Below, piece after piece: positions 1 to 8,729 of a stretch of 64,000 nt of DNA; position 1 is the first letter of the stretch, and every line of letters starts with the position of its first letter. Position numbers and translations under genes: made by a program. The notes under the pieces are model-generated. The model did no database searches. It was not told the DNA's origin and saw only the letters and a list, made by a program, of their open reading frames with translations. The DNA is from VAZQ01 sp963771845 (GTDB taxonomy: Bacteria; Pseudomonadota; Alphaproteobacteria; Rhizobiales; Xanthobacteraceae), in assembly GCA_963771845.1 (NCBI GenBank), contig CAVYVC010000024.1:124001-188000 (forward strand), given 5' to 3'.

Positions 1-162
1 GAAAGTCCGCGCGGTCCGATCTCGATCGATCCGCAGACGCGCGACATCGTGCAAAACATCTATATCCGCAGAGTCGAGAAGAAGAACGGCGAGCTTTACA
101 ACGTTGAGTTCGCCACCTTCGAAGCGGTCAAGGACCCGGGCAAGGCCTCGCGGCAGAAGTAA
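1..162 (+). CDS. ABC transporter substrate-binding protein, C-terminus (partial)
   Basis: The first 53 codons run open from the window edge to a TAA. The end of the protein contains GPISIDPQTRDIVQNIYIRR followed by a Glu/Lys-rich stretch, which resembles the closing segment of periplasmic binding proteins of the branched-chain amino acid/amide (LivK/UrtA) family. It would deliver substrate to an inner-membrane ABC permease encoded upstream, outside the window. The exact substrate cannot be told from this fragment. Confidence 0.7.
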   Translation, partial: ESPRGPISIDPQTRDIVQNIYIRRVEKKNGELYNVEFATFEAVKDPGKASRQK

Positions 163-305
163 GGGGTCACTGCTGAACGTCTCGGTGCGATGCTCGTCAT
201 TCTGGGCGCGAGCGAGCGTTCGTTGCCTCGCTCATGCCAGCCGCCCGCGCAGGACGCATAGGGCCGTTCGATGCTCAAGCTAACCTCCCGACTGAGTTGG
301 CCCGG

Positions 306-3188
306 ATGAATATCAGCATTGGCACCAAGCTTGCCATCACGGTTGGCATCGGCGTCGTGCTTGTGGCCGGCATGATTGTCAATCAGCAGCTCAGCAATAC
401 CTCGGTCGCGCGGCAAACCGAGCTGGCGCGCGACGAACAGTTCGAAATCGCTTATCTCCTGAGCGCCAGCGTCGCTTTGCAGCGGATGCAGGTCGGCACA
501 CGTGAAATACGCTTGGCAATTTCAGAGCGGGAAGCCGATCAGGCGCTCGCCGGATTGCGCGGGAGCATGGACGATGCTGTCGGTTATATCCAGGCCGCGA
601 TACAATTGTGCGCCGAAAATTGCGAGCGGCTCGAGAGCCTCGTCAAGCTGGCGAAAGACTACGCCGCTGCTGCCGCGGAGATGACGGCGCTAAAAAAAGA
701 CTACGGCGAAATCGCTAAGCCGCTTGATCAGATCAATAAGATTGGAATCGAGATCAACGGCTTGATCGGGAGGGTAACATCCGATGCCAGGGTGCTGGCC
801 TCTCAACGCATGATTGCGGCGTCGGAGCGGATGACGCAGGCCGGGGAAATCAGCATCGGGGCCGGATTATTTGTCGTCGTCATTCTGATGGGTGCGGCAA
901 TTTTCGGCGTTCTTTCGATCGGCAAGCCGATCAGACGCATCGCCGGGGTTTTGCTGCAACTGGCGGACGGTTCGAGAGGGTTGGATATTCCCTATACCGG
1001 CCGCGGCGACGAGGTAGGCGACGCAGCGCGGGCGGCGCGCACCTTTCGGGACAACCTCGTGCGATTGGAAAAACTCGAAGCCGAGCAGAAGGAGGCAGCC
1101 GCGCGCACCGTCGCCGAGCTTGCGAGATCGGTCAGCGAATTGCGAGCGCTTGGCGAGGTCACCCGGGCGGTGACCTCCACGCTTGATCTTGAAACCGTGC
1201 TCACCACGATCGTCGCCAATGCAACCCAGCTTTCCGGCACGGAGGCCGGCGCAATCTACGTATTCGAAGAAGCGAAACGCGAATTCCAGCTGCGCGCTAC
1301 CTACGGCATGAGCGAGGAATTGATCGCTGCGATGAGGGACCATCACGCCGCCCTCTCCAATGCGGTCAGCGAGGATGTGAAGAAAGGTGAGCCCATGCAG
1401 GTCCCCGACCTGCGAGACGAGCCGCCATCCATGGTCAACGACATCATCCTGAAGGCGGGTTATCGAGCACGCCTGCTCGTTCCGCTGGTTCGCTCCGGCG
1501 AAACTGTCGGCGCGCTGGTGGTGCGCCGCATGGAGCCTGGAGAATTTCCGATAGGCACGATTGAGCTTGTGAAGACCTTCGCTGCGCAATCGGTGTTGGC
1601 GATGCAAAATGCGCACCTGTTTTCTGAATTAGCCGCCGCGCGCGACGCTGCGGACGAAGCCAATCGGAGCAAATCCAGTTTTCTCGCAACCATGAGCCAC
1701 GAAATCCGCACTCCGATGAATGCCGTCATCGGTATGAGCGGTCTTTTGCTCGATACCGGGCTCACTGCGGAGCAGCGCGACTATGCCAGCACTATCCGCG
1801 ATTCCAGCGAAGCACTGCTCACGATCATCAATGACATTCTCGACTTTTCGAAAATCGAAGCGGGGCGCATGGACATCGAGGCACAGCCGTTCGATCTCCG
1901 TGATTGTGTGGAGTCGGCGCTCGACCTCATCGGCAACCGCGCTGCCGAGAAGCACTTGGACATCGCGTATTTGTTCGAGGATGAAGTGCCCGCGGCTATC
2001 CAGGGTGACGTCACCCGCCTGCGGCAGATCCTCCTGAATCTATTAAGCAATGCGGTGAAATTCACCGATAAGGGCGAAGTGGTGCTGACCGTCGCAAGCA
2101 AGGGCGATCAGTTGGAGTTCGCCGTGCGCGACACGGGCATCGGGCTGGATGAAGAAGGCAAGAGCCGCCTCTTTCGGTCGTTCTCGCAGGCCGACTCCAG
2201 CACCACGCGCAAGTACGGCGGCACCGGGCTGGGCTTGGCGATCAGTAAGAAGCTCGCGGAACTCATGGGAGGCACAATGTGGGTGGAAAGCGCCGGGCCG
2301 GGGCATGGCAGCACATTCCGTTTCACAATCCGTGGCCCGCGTGCCGATCTACCGCAGGGCACGAGGCGCGACTTCGTCGGCGCGCAGCCGGCGCTGCAAG
2401 GCAGGCGCATCCTGGTCGTTGACGACAATGTCACCAACCGCAGGATACTCGCACTGCAGACGGCCAAGTGGGGCATGGTGGTCAAGGACACCGAAGCCCC
2501 CGAGCGAGCGCTGCAAATTCTCATGCGCGAGTCCTTCGATGTGGCCATCCTCGACATGCACATGCCGGGTATGGATGGCACCACACTGGCTGCACGCATC
2601 CGCGAAGCCGGCCACGACCTGCCGCTCGTGCTCTTCAGCTCACTTGGCCACCAGGAGATTAGCGAGGGCCTTTTCGCCGCTAGGCTGGGCAAGCCGCTGC
2701 GGCACAGCCAGCTCTTCGACACGTTGATGACGCTGCTGGTGCAAGACGCGGCGCCCAGACGCGTTGCCCCGCCGCCCAAGCCCCGCATCGATGCCGAGAT
2801 GGCCTCCCGCCACGCGCTTCGCATCCTTCTGGCCGAGGACAACGTGGTGAACCAAAAGCTCGCGCTTCGTCTGCTGCAACAGATGGGCTACCGCGCCGAC
2901 CTCGCCAGCAATGGACTTGAGGCGATCGAGTGCGTCGCTCGCCAGACCTATGATGTGGTGCTGATGGACGTGCAGATGCCGGAGATGGATGGCTTTGAGG
3001 CTTCGCGCCAGATCACCACGAGGTGGCCGGCAGACCAACGCCCGCGCATCATAGCGATGACCGCCAACGCCATGCAGGGCGATCGCGAACTGTGCCTGGC
3101 TGCGGGCATGGACGATTACGTGAGCAAACCGATCCGGGTGGATGAGCTGGTTGCGGCCCTGATGTCCGTGCCGACGCGTCCAGAGTGA
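306..3188 (+). CDS. Membrane hybrid sensor histidine kinase (HAMP-GAF-HisKA-HATPase-REC-REC)
   Basis: A 960-residue hybrid kinase if translation starts at 306; the frame is open from 234, but 306 puts the first membrane helix right after the start, as usual. Order: TM helix about 8-27, periplasmic helical sensor, second TM about 186-205, HAMP, GAF about 290-440, HisKA with phospho-accepting His in MSHEIRTPMNAVIG, HATPase_c with N box and GTGLGL, then two receiver domains with acceptor Asp in LDMHMPGMDG and LMDVQMPEMDG. It heads an operon whose next gene is an Hpt protein 7 bp downstream, so phosphate probably flows REC to Hpt to the downstream receivers. The stimulus is unknown. No strong ribosome site is seen before either start. 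Confidence 0.9.
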   Translation: MNISIGTKLAITVGIGVVLVAGMIVNQQLSNTSVARQTELARDEQFEIAYLLSASVALQRMQVGTREIRLAISEREADQALAGLRGSMDDAVGYIQAAIQLCAENCERLESLVKLAKDYAAAAAEMTALKKDYGEIAKPLDQINKIGIEINGLIGRVTSDARVLASQRMIAASERMTQAGEISIGAGLFVVVILMGAAIFGVLSIGKPIRRIAGVLLQLADGSRGLDIPYTGRGDEVGDAARAARTFRDNLVRLEKLEAEQKEAAARTVAELARSVSELRALGEVTRAVTSTLDLETVLTTIVANATQLSGTEAGAIYVFEEAKREFQLRATYGMSEELIAAMRDHHAALSNAVSEDVKKGEPMQVPDLRDEPPSMVNDIILKAGYRARLLVPLVRSGETVGALVVRRMEPGEFPIGTIELVKTFAAQSVLAMQNAHLFSELAAARDAADEANRSKSSFLATMSHEIRTPMNAVIGMSGLLLDTGLTAEQRDYASTIRDSSEALLTIINDILDFSKIEAGRMDIEAQPFDLRDCVESALDLIGNRAAEKHLDIAYLFEDEVPAAIQGDVTRLRQILLNLLSNAVKFTDKGEVVLTVASKGDQLEFAVRDTGIGLDEEGKSRLFRSFSQADSSTTRKYGGTGLGLAISKKLAELMGGTMWVESAGPGHGSTFRFTIRGPRADLPQGTRRDFVGAQPALQGRRILVVDDNVTNRRILALQTAKWGMVVKDTEAPERALQILMRESFDVAILDMHMPGMDGTTLAARIREAGHDLPLVLFSSLGHQEISEGLFAARLGKPLRHSQLFDTLMTLLVQDAAPRRVAPPPKPRIDAEMASRHALRILLAEDNVVNQKLALRLLQQMGYRADLASNGLEAIECVARQTYDVVLMDVQMPEMDGFEASRQITTRWPADQRPRIIAMTANAMQGDRELCLAAGMDDYVSKPIRVDELVAALMSVPTRPE

Positions 3189-3925
3189 GGAGAACATGGA
3201 CGAGTCAGTCATTGACCGGGCTGTTTATGCCGAGCTGCGGGACACAACCGGTGCTGAATTCGTAACCGAACTGGTTGACACGTTCATCGAAGAGGGGCCT
3301 GGCATGCTTGCGGAGCTGCGCGCAGCCTGCGCTGAGGGCAATGCCGAGCGCTTCCGGCGCGCAGCGCACTCGCTCAAATCCAACGGGAGGACCTTCGGCG
3401 CGGTGAAATTGACGGCGTTGGCGCGCGACTTCGAGCTCAAAGGACTGGATGCTGATCCAACCCGCGACGCGGCTGGTTTGGCGGCGCTGGAGGCGGAATA
3501 CGCCCGTGCCGCTGCCGAATTGAAGGCCCTGCGTAATGGCTGAGAGCAGTTCCCGTGTGCTGATTGCCGACGACAACAAGGTCAATTGCTTGCTGCTGTC
3601 CCGCAGTGTCGAGTTGCTTGGGCATCGCATCGCATTGGCGGAGAATGGTCGGATTGCGCTGGATAAGTTGCGAAAGGAGCCGTTTGACCTGTTGCTGCTC
3701 GACATCGAAATGCCGGAGCTAGATGGCTTTGCGGTCCTCGATCAGCTTAAGGTTGATCCAAAGTTGCGCGACGTGCCGGTGATAGTCACATCTTCAATCG
3801 AGGGGCTGGACAATATCATCCGCTGCATCGAACTGGGCGCCGAGGACTTTCTACCTAAGCCGGTAAATCAGGTGCTATTGAAAGCCCGCATCGGCGCCAT
3901 TCTCGAAAAAAAGCGTCTGCGCGAG
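3162..3925 (+). repeat. Tandem-duplicated Hpt-REC unit, copy 1
   Basis: This stretch (last codons of the hybrid kinase, the ribosome site, Hpt, and the receiver part of the next gene) reappears at 4681-5445, offset by about 1.52 kb. Even the codons for LMSVPTR at the hybrid kinase's end survive as untranslated ATGTCCGTGCCGAC at 4681. That shows the copied unit began inside the first gene. Confidence 0.85.
3196..3543 (+). CDS. Hpt phosphotransfer protein (copy 1)
   Basis: 115 residues with the histidine phosphotransfer motif AHSLKSNGRTFGA (His about residue 55). It carries no catalytic domain, so it should relay phosphate between the hybrid kinase upstream and a receiver. A GAGGAGAAC ribosome site sits just before the ATG. 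The stop overlaps the start of the next gene by 8 bp (ATGGCTGA), which suggests translational coupling. It is a near-twin of the Hpt gene at 4715; most of the first 90 residues are identical. Confidence 0.9.
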   Translation: MDESVIDRAVYAELRDTTGAEFVTELVDTFIEEGPGMLAELRAACAEGNAERFRRAAHSLKSNGRTFGAVKLTALARDFELKGLDADPTRDAAGLAALEAEYARAAAELKALRNG

Positions 3926-4681
3926 CGGCTGTTCGACGAAATCCAGGATAAGAACCGACAGCTCGAACTGGCGAGCGAGAACAAGTCGCAGTTCGTTTCC
4001 AGCGTCAGCCACGAGCTGCGCACGCCGCTGAACGCCATCATTGGCTTGACCGAGATGATGGTTACGAATGCGGCGCGTTTCGGCACTGAGAAGGCGATGG
4101 AGCCACTCAAGCGCGTCAATGCCGCCGGCAAGCACCTGCTCGGGCTGATCAATCAGGTACTTGATCTTTCCAAGATCGAGGCTGGCAAGCTCGAACTTAA
4201 CGTGGAAAGCGTGAGACTGGCGCCGCTAATCGACGAGGTCATTGGCACCGCCGGCCAGCTCGCCGCGCAGAACAAGAACAGTCTTGTTGTCGAGGCACAG
4301 GAGAATTTTGACGCGATCACGGCTGATCCCATGCGGCTTCGGCAAATTCTGCTCAATCTATTGAGCAACGCCTGCAAGTTCACCAAACAGGGCGAGGTCA
4401 AGCTCACGGCTCGAAAGGTCGCCGACGGCGACAATTGGATCGAGCTTGCAGTATGCGATACCGGCATCGGCATGACGCCGGAGCAGCAGGCGAAGCTGTT
4501 CGCCGACTTCACTCAGGCCGATTCGCTGACTGCACGGCAATTCGGCGGCACCGGCTTAGGGCTCGCCATTAGCCGCAAGCTCGCGCGCATGATGGGCGGC
4601 GACGTGACGGTGGCGAGCGAGCCGGGCAAGGGCTCGGTGTTTACGGTCCGTCTGCCCGGCAGCGCTGAGTCGCGGCCTTAA
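3536..4681 (+). CDS. Receiver-histidine kinase (REC-HisKA-HATPase), soluble
   Basis: 381 residues without membrane segments. N-terminal receiver (acceptor Asp in LLDIEMPELDGFAV, switch Lys in LPKPVNQ), a short coiled linker, HisKA with SHELRTPLNAIIGL, and HATPase_c ending in GTGLGLAISRKL. The receiver probably takes phosphate from the Hpt encoded just upstream and controls the kinase behind it. The first ~130 residues are closely related to the receiver of the cyclase gene at 5056, but the output domains differ, so the operon reuses one receiver type with two outputs. Confidence 0.9.
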   Translation: MAESSSRVLIADDNKVNCLLLSRSVELLGHRIALAENGRIALDKLRKEPFDLLLLDIEMPELDGFAVLDQLKVDPKLRDVPVIVTSSIEGLDNIIRCIELGAEDFLPKPVNQVLLKARIGAILEKKRLRERLFDEIQDKNRQLELASENKSQFVSSVSHELRTPLNAIIGLTEMMVTNAARFGTEKAMEPLKRVNAAGKHLLGLINQVLDLSKIEAGKLELNVESVRLAPLIDEVIGTAGQLAAQNKNSLVVEAQENFDAITADPMRLRQILLNLLSNACKFTKQGEVKLTARKVADGDNWIELAVCDTGIGMTPEQQAKLFADFTQADSLTARQFGGTGLGLAISRKLARMMGGDVTVASEPGKGSVFTVRLPGSAESRP

Positions 4682-5445
4682 TGTCCGTGCCGACACGTCA
4701 GCAATGAGGAGAACATGGACGAATCAGTCATTGACCGGGCTGTTTATGCCGAGCTGCGGGACACAACCGGTGCTGAATTCGTGGCTGAACTTGTTGACAC
4801 GTTCATCGAAGAGGGGCCTGGCATGCTCGCGGAGTTGCGCGCTGCCCGCGCTGAGGGTAACGCCGAACGCTTCCGGCGCGCAGCGCACTCGCTCAAATCA
4901 AATGGGAGAACCTTCGGCGCAGTGAAATTGACGGCGTTGGCGCGCGAGTTCGAGCTCAAAGGACTCGATGCTGATCCAACCCGCGACGATGCGGCTTTGG
5001 CGGCGCTGGAAACACAATACGCGCGTGCCGCTGCTGAAATTGAAGGCCCTACGTAATGGCTGAGGACAGTTCTCGTGTGCTGATCGTCGATGACAACAAA
5101 GTCAATCGCTTGTTGTTGTCGCGCAGCGTCGAACTGCTTGGGCATCGCTGCACGCTGGCCGAGAACGGTCGCCTCGCGCTGGAGAGGTTACGAAGCGAAG
5201 CCTTCGATCTAGTGCTGCTCGACATCGAAATGCCCGAACTGGATGGTTTCGCGGTGCTCGAGCAGCTCAAGGCTGCCCCGCAGTTGCGTGAAGTGCCAGT
5301 CATCGTCACCTCGTCGGTCGAGGGTCTGGACAATGTCGTCCGCTGCATCAGTCTCGGAGCCGAGGATTATCTGCACAAGCCGGTGAACCAAGTGCTCCTA
5401 AAGGCCCGCATCGGTGCCAGTCTCGAGAAGAAGCGCCTGCGCGAC
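4681..5445 (+). repeat. Tandem-duplicated Hpt-REC unit, copy 2
   Basis: Second copy of the 3162-3925 segment. Similarity is highest through the Hpt gene and fades at the receiver's end near LEKKRLR. There copy 1 continues into a kinase and copy 2 into a nucleotide cyclase. Confidence 0.85.
4715..5056 (+). CDS. Hpt phosphotransfer protein (copy 2)
   Basis: 113 residues with the same AHSLKSNGRTFGA phosphotransfer motif as the 3196 gene and the same GAGGAGAAC ribosome site. It differs mainly at the C-terminus. The stop TAA shares a base with the ATG of the cyclase gene (TAATG), so the two are translationally coupled. Likely the dedicated phosphodonor for the REC-cyclase; whether it also talks to the 3536 receiver cannot be seen from sequence. 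Confidence 0.9.
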   Translation: MDESVIDRAVYAELRDTTGAEFVAELVDTFIEEGPGMLAELRAARAEGNAERFRRAAHSLKSNGRTFGAVKLTALAREFELKGLDADPTRDDAALAALETQYARAAAEIEGPT

Positions 5446-6099
5446 CAGCAGAAGGCGCTGGTGCGGCGCTTCGCCACCTCCGAAGTGGCGGATGACATGC
5501 TACAGTCGGGCTTCGCGCTAGGTGGAAAACGCATTCACGCGTCGGTGTTGTTCTCCGACATCCGCGGGTTCACGGCCCTGGTCGAGAGCCAAGGGCCGGA
5601 GGAAACGATCGATCTGCTCAACACGTATTACATGCTGATGTTCGATGCCATCGGGGGCCATGGCGGCGTGGTTAACCAAATGATTGGCGACGGCCTGATG
5701 GCGCTGTTCGGTGCGCCGCTCCCACTCGACGATTGTGCCGGCAGTGCTGTGGCGGCGGGGCTGGAGATGCTTGAGCTGATTGAGCAATTCAACCAGGAAC
5801 GCAGCGCAGTGAACAAGCCAGCGATTCGTATCGGCATCGGCGTCGCGAGCGGCGACGTCGTGGCCGGTTACACCGGAACCCAGCAGCGTGCCACGTATAC
5901 CTGCATCGGCGATACGGTGAACTTGGCGGCGCGGCTGGAGGCACACTCCAAGGTGGCTGGGTACGGATTCCTGATCGATGACGCTACACAACGTGCCCTC
6001 GGCGGCAATGTGCCGACGCAGTCGTTGGGCGAGGTGCCGGTTAAGGGCAAGGCCGCTGCAGTCGAGATTTTCGCGGTGATGAGCGAGCAGCTACATTAA
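5056..6099 (+). CDS. Response regulator with class III adenylate/guanylate cyclase output
   Basis: 347 residues: receiver 1-120 (acceptor Asp in LLDIEMPELDG, Lys in LHKPVNQ), short helical linker, then a class III cyclase catalytic domain from about 150. Metal-binding Asp residues lie in LFSDIRGFTAL and MIGDGLMALFG; the transition-state Asn/Arg lie in VNLAARLE. The position before IGD that is often the substrate-specifying Lys is Gln here (VNQMIGDG), so base choice (ATP or GTP) should not be assumed. It is the last gene of the phosphorelay operon and presumably its output, converting phosphorylation into a cyclic nucleotide signal. Confidence 0.88.
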   Translation: MAEDSSRVLIVDDNKVNRLLLSRSVELLGHRCTLAENGRLALERLRSEAFDLVLLDIEMPELDGFAVLEQLKAAPQLREVPVIVTSSVEGLDNVVRCISLGAEDYLHKPVNQVLLKARIGASLEKKRLRDQQKALVRRFATSEVADDMLQSGFALGGKRIHASVLFSDIRGFTALVESQGPEETIDLLNTYYMLMFDAIGGHGGVVNQMIGDGLMALFGAPLPLDDCAGSAVAAGLEMLELIEQFNQERSAVNKPAIRIGIGVASGDVVAGYTGTQQRATYTCIGDTVNLAARLEAHSKVAGYGFLIDDATQRALGGNVPTQSLGEVPVKGKAAAVEIFAVMSEQLH

Positions 6100-6263
6100 C
6101 AACCTGCATTCCGAGACGCACTGAGCGGGTTTCCAATTTGGTGTGGTCAAAAACCAAAAAAGCTTGGTCCTAACAATGCGGCAGCGGCTGCTCTCCGACG
6201 CTTATCGCCCGCATTGCAGCAATCGAAATCTCGTCAATCTTACGCCGGGCAAGGCGGTCCGGT

Positions 6264-6314
6264 CTCACTGTGCTTCCGACGCTGCTTGCACGCCCCGACG
6301 AGGTGATCAGCTAG
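6264..6314 (+). pseudogene. Remnant: C-terminus of PF04392-type ABC substrate-binding protein
   Basis: Only the final 16 codons survive in frame (LTVLPTLLARPDEVIS, stop). This matches the ending typical of this binding-protein family, also seen degraded at 21188 and 31113. The preceding 160 bp after the cyclase gene carry no other recognisable coding. Confidence 0.55.
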
Positions 6315-6400
6315 TAATATAAAGCTCTTTTGCTGCGGTGCGGGAGTCCGGTTGTGGCACGACCCGGAAGCGCTTGGCTGCGCGAATCGATTCCGCTAAC

Positions 6401-8390
6401 CCATCTTCGCGGATTCGATGCCGGATTTGAGAATTTTTGCGCGTCAAGTGTTTGATGTGCAAGGGGCGGACTGGTCGAAAGCGAGTGTAGTGAAGACCTA
6501 CTCTCTTGCGGGACGCGAGGGAAGGTTTCATTCCGGCGCATGTTCTTGCGCCAAACGATTCGGAAGAAGGATGGGAAGGAGCACCGCTACTTCAGCGTTG
6601 TCGAGAATAAACGCGTGGCCTGCGGACGCGTGGTGCAGCGGCATGTGCTGTATCTGGGCGAGATCAACGACACGCAGGAACTGGCGTGGCGCAAATCGAT
6701 CGAAGTCTTTGACGAGAGTGCCGCTCGGCCGCGGACGCTGTCGCTGTTTCCCGAGGATCGCTGCGAAGGACTGCTGCCGGATGGCTCGATCATCCGCCTG
6801 AAGCTGTCGCAGGTGCGGCTGTGTCGGGCGCGGCAGTGGGGCGCATGCTGGCTGGCACTGACGCTGTGGCGGGAGCTGCATCTCGACCGGTTCTGGGGAG
6901 AGCGGCTGCCGGCCAGCCGCAAGGGGACGCGCTGGGATCAAGTTCTATTCGTGTTGACAGCGTACCGGCTGCTGGCACCGGGCAGCGAATGGCGATTGCA
7001 CCGCGAATGGTTTGAGCGCAGCGCGCTGGCAGATTTGCTGGGCGCGGACTTTGCGTTGGCGGAGATCCACAAGCTCTACGCTTGTCACGACCGGTTGCTT
7101 GCACACAAGCAACCGCTGTTCGACCACTTGGTCGGACGATGGCGCGATTTGTTCAACGTCAGCTTTGACTTGCTGCTGTACGATCTGACCAGCACTTATT
7201 TTGAGGCCGATCCGCCGTTTCCGGAAGACGACAAGCGCCGCCACGGATACTCGCGCGACCATCGGCCCGACTGCGTGCAGGTGGTCATCGCGTTGGTGGT
7301 GACGCCCGAGGGGCTGCCGCTGGCCTACGAGGTGATGCCAGGCAATACCCGGGATAACGCAACGCTGCGCGGCTTTCTCGAGGGGATTGAACGCCAGTAC
7401 GGCAAGGCGCGGCGCATCTGGCTGATGGACCGCGGCGTTCCCACCGAGGAGGTTTTGGGCGAGATGCGCGCCTGCGATCCGCCGGTGCAATACTTGGTGG
7501 GCACGCCGAAGGGACGATTGACCCGCCTGGAGCAAGACCTGCTTGCCAAGCCATGGCAGCAGGCGCGGCCGGGAGTTGAGCTGAAGCTTCTGCCGCAAGA
7601 TGGCGAGCTCTACGTCTTCGCTCAGAGCCGTGATCGCGTGGCGAAGGAGCGAGCGATGCGTCGACGCCAGCTCAAGTGGCTATGGAAGCGGCTCACAGAG
7701 ATCGCCGCCATGAAGCTCACCCGCGAGGAGCTATTGATGAAGCTTGGTGCCGCCCGCAGCCATGCCCCGACGGCTTGGCGCTTGGTGGCCGTCAAAGTGC
7801 CCAAGGGTAGCACGACGTTGAGCTATCGGCTCAAGCGCGACAAGCTGCGGCAAGCCCGTCGGCGCGAGGGCCGATATCTCCTGCGCACCAATCTTACCGA
7901 GAGCGATCCAGCGCAGCTGTGGAGCTACTATCTGCAATTGGTCGCGATCGAAGAAGCCTTCAAGAACCTCAAGGGCGATCTCGCGATCCGGCCCATCTTC
8001 CACCAAGATGAGCCACGCGTCGAAGCGCACATCTTCATCGCCTTTCTGGCCTATTGCCTCCACGTCACGCTACGCCGGCGCCTGCATGCTCTGGCGCCTG
8101 GACTCACTCCACGCAGCGTATTGGAGAAGTTCGCCGCCATTCAGATGATCGATGTACACATACCAACAACAGATGGCCGTGAGCTCGTGCTCACTCGCTA
8201 TACCGAAGCGGAGCCGGAGCAGAAGCTGCTGCTCGACAAGCTCCGGCTCGAACTGCCAGCTCAGCCACCCCCGAAAGTCACCGCCGGGCCACCACGGCCG
8301 TAAGCGCCCCTGTAGTGAAGACCTTTGGGGGGCACACGAAGCGATATCAACTACTTAAAGTCTTTAGATTCTGCGAATCCGCGAAGTTGG
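6401..8390 (+). mobile_element. IS1634-like insertion sequence, complete, with 6-bp target duplication
   Basis: 1990 bp. The ends are inverted repeats: CCATCTTCGCGGATTCG at left and CCAACTTCGCGGATTCG (reverse complement of the right end), 16 of 17 matching. GCTAAC flanks both sides (6395-6400 and 8391-8396) as a target-site duplication. The flanking host repeat joins perfectly when the element is removed: the same sequence, uninterrupted with a single GCTAAC, lies at 31370-31375. One transposase gene fills the element. Confidence 0.9.
6540..8303 (+). CDS. IS1634-family transposase
   Basis: 587-residue DDE transposase of the IS4-like IS1634 group. First Asp in LLYDLTSTYFE, second in WLMDRGVP, catalytic Glu in IEEAFKNLKGDLAIRP near the C-terminus, with the expected long insertion between. 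Full length and uninterrupted, with intact terminal repeats, so it may still be active. The start at 6540 (MFLRQTIRKKDGKEHRYF) matches the usual N-terminus of the family. Confidence 0.92.
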   Translation: MFLRQTIRKKDGKEHRYFSVVENKRVACGRVVQRHVLYLGEINDTQELAWRKSIEVFDESAARPRTLSLFPEDRCEGLLPDGSIIRLKLSQVRLCRARQWGACWLALTLWRELHLDRFWGERLPASRKGTRWDQVLFVLTAYRLLAPGSEWRLHREWFERSALADLLGADFALAEIHKLYACHDRLLAHKQPLFDHLVGRWRDLFNVSFDLLLYDLTSTYFEADPPFPEDDKRRHGYSRDHRPDCVQVVIALVVTPEGLPLAYEVMPGNTRDNATLRGFLEGIERQYGKARRIWLMDRGVPTEEVLGEMRACDPPVQYLVGTPKGRLTRLEQDLLAKPWQQARPGVELKLLPQDGELYVFAQSRDRVAKERAMRRRQLKWLWKRLTEIAAMKLTREELLMKLGAARSHAPTAWRLVAVKVPKGSTTLSYRLKRDKLRQARRREGRYLLRTNLTESDPAQLWSYYLQLVAIEEAFKNLKGDLAIRPIFHQDEPRVEAHIFIAFLAYCLHVTLRRRLHALAPGLTPRSVLEKFAAIQMIDVHIPTTDGRELVLTRYTEAEPEQKLLLDKLRLELPAQPPPKVTAGPPRP

Positions 8391-8396
8391 GCTAAC

Positions 8397-8729
8397 TGGG
8401 GTGAAGCGGACAGAAATGCTGCGGCGCGGTAATGCAAACTATTGACCCAACTCGGAAGTGGAGTGTGCATCGCAGCAAAGTCGAGGATGGTAAAGGCCGC
8501 CCTCGATATACCCGCTGACTGATCCCTTCGGATCCGATATCCTGCAATCCGGCCCGAGGCTAGCGGAACCGCATGCGGGGCGCGAGGTCATCAATGTCAG
8601 AACTGTAAAGCCGCGACCTGACGATCCCGCAATCACTCTTGTGCTAGGTACGGACGAGCTGGTCGGGTAAGCTAGGCCGCTCGCCGACGAACGCTGTGAG
8701 GTAATGGGCAGATCGATGGAGACGTCGTT
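8397..8729 (+). other. Gene-free stretch downstream of the IS element
   Basis: The first ~35 bp continue the host repeat that the IS interrupted (TGGGGTGAAGCGGACAG). The rest shows no convincing coding on either strand. A GGAG ribosome site lies just before the ATG at 8730; a promoter for the phosphonate-type transporter is expected here, but no clear boxes were seen. Confidence 0.4.

Noticed and set aside
867..1616. Long minus-strand ORF opposite the hybrid kinase
   Set aside because: Shadow ORF caused by high GC; the plus frame has clear kinase domains over the same stretch.
7285..7598. Passenger gene on the minus strand of the IS element
   Set aside because: Only shadow frames opposite the transposase; IS1634-type elements carry a single gene.
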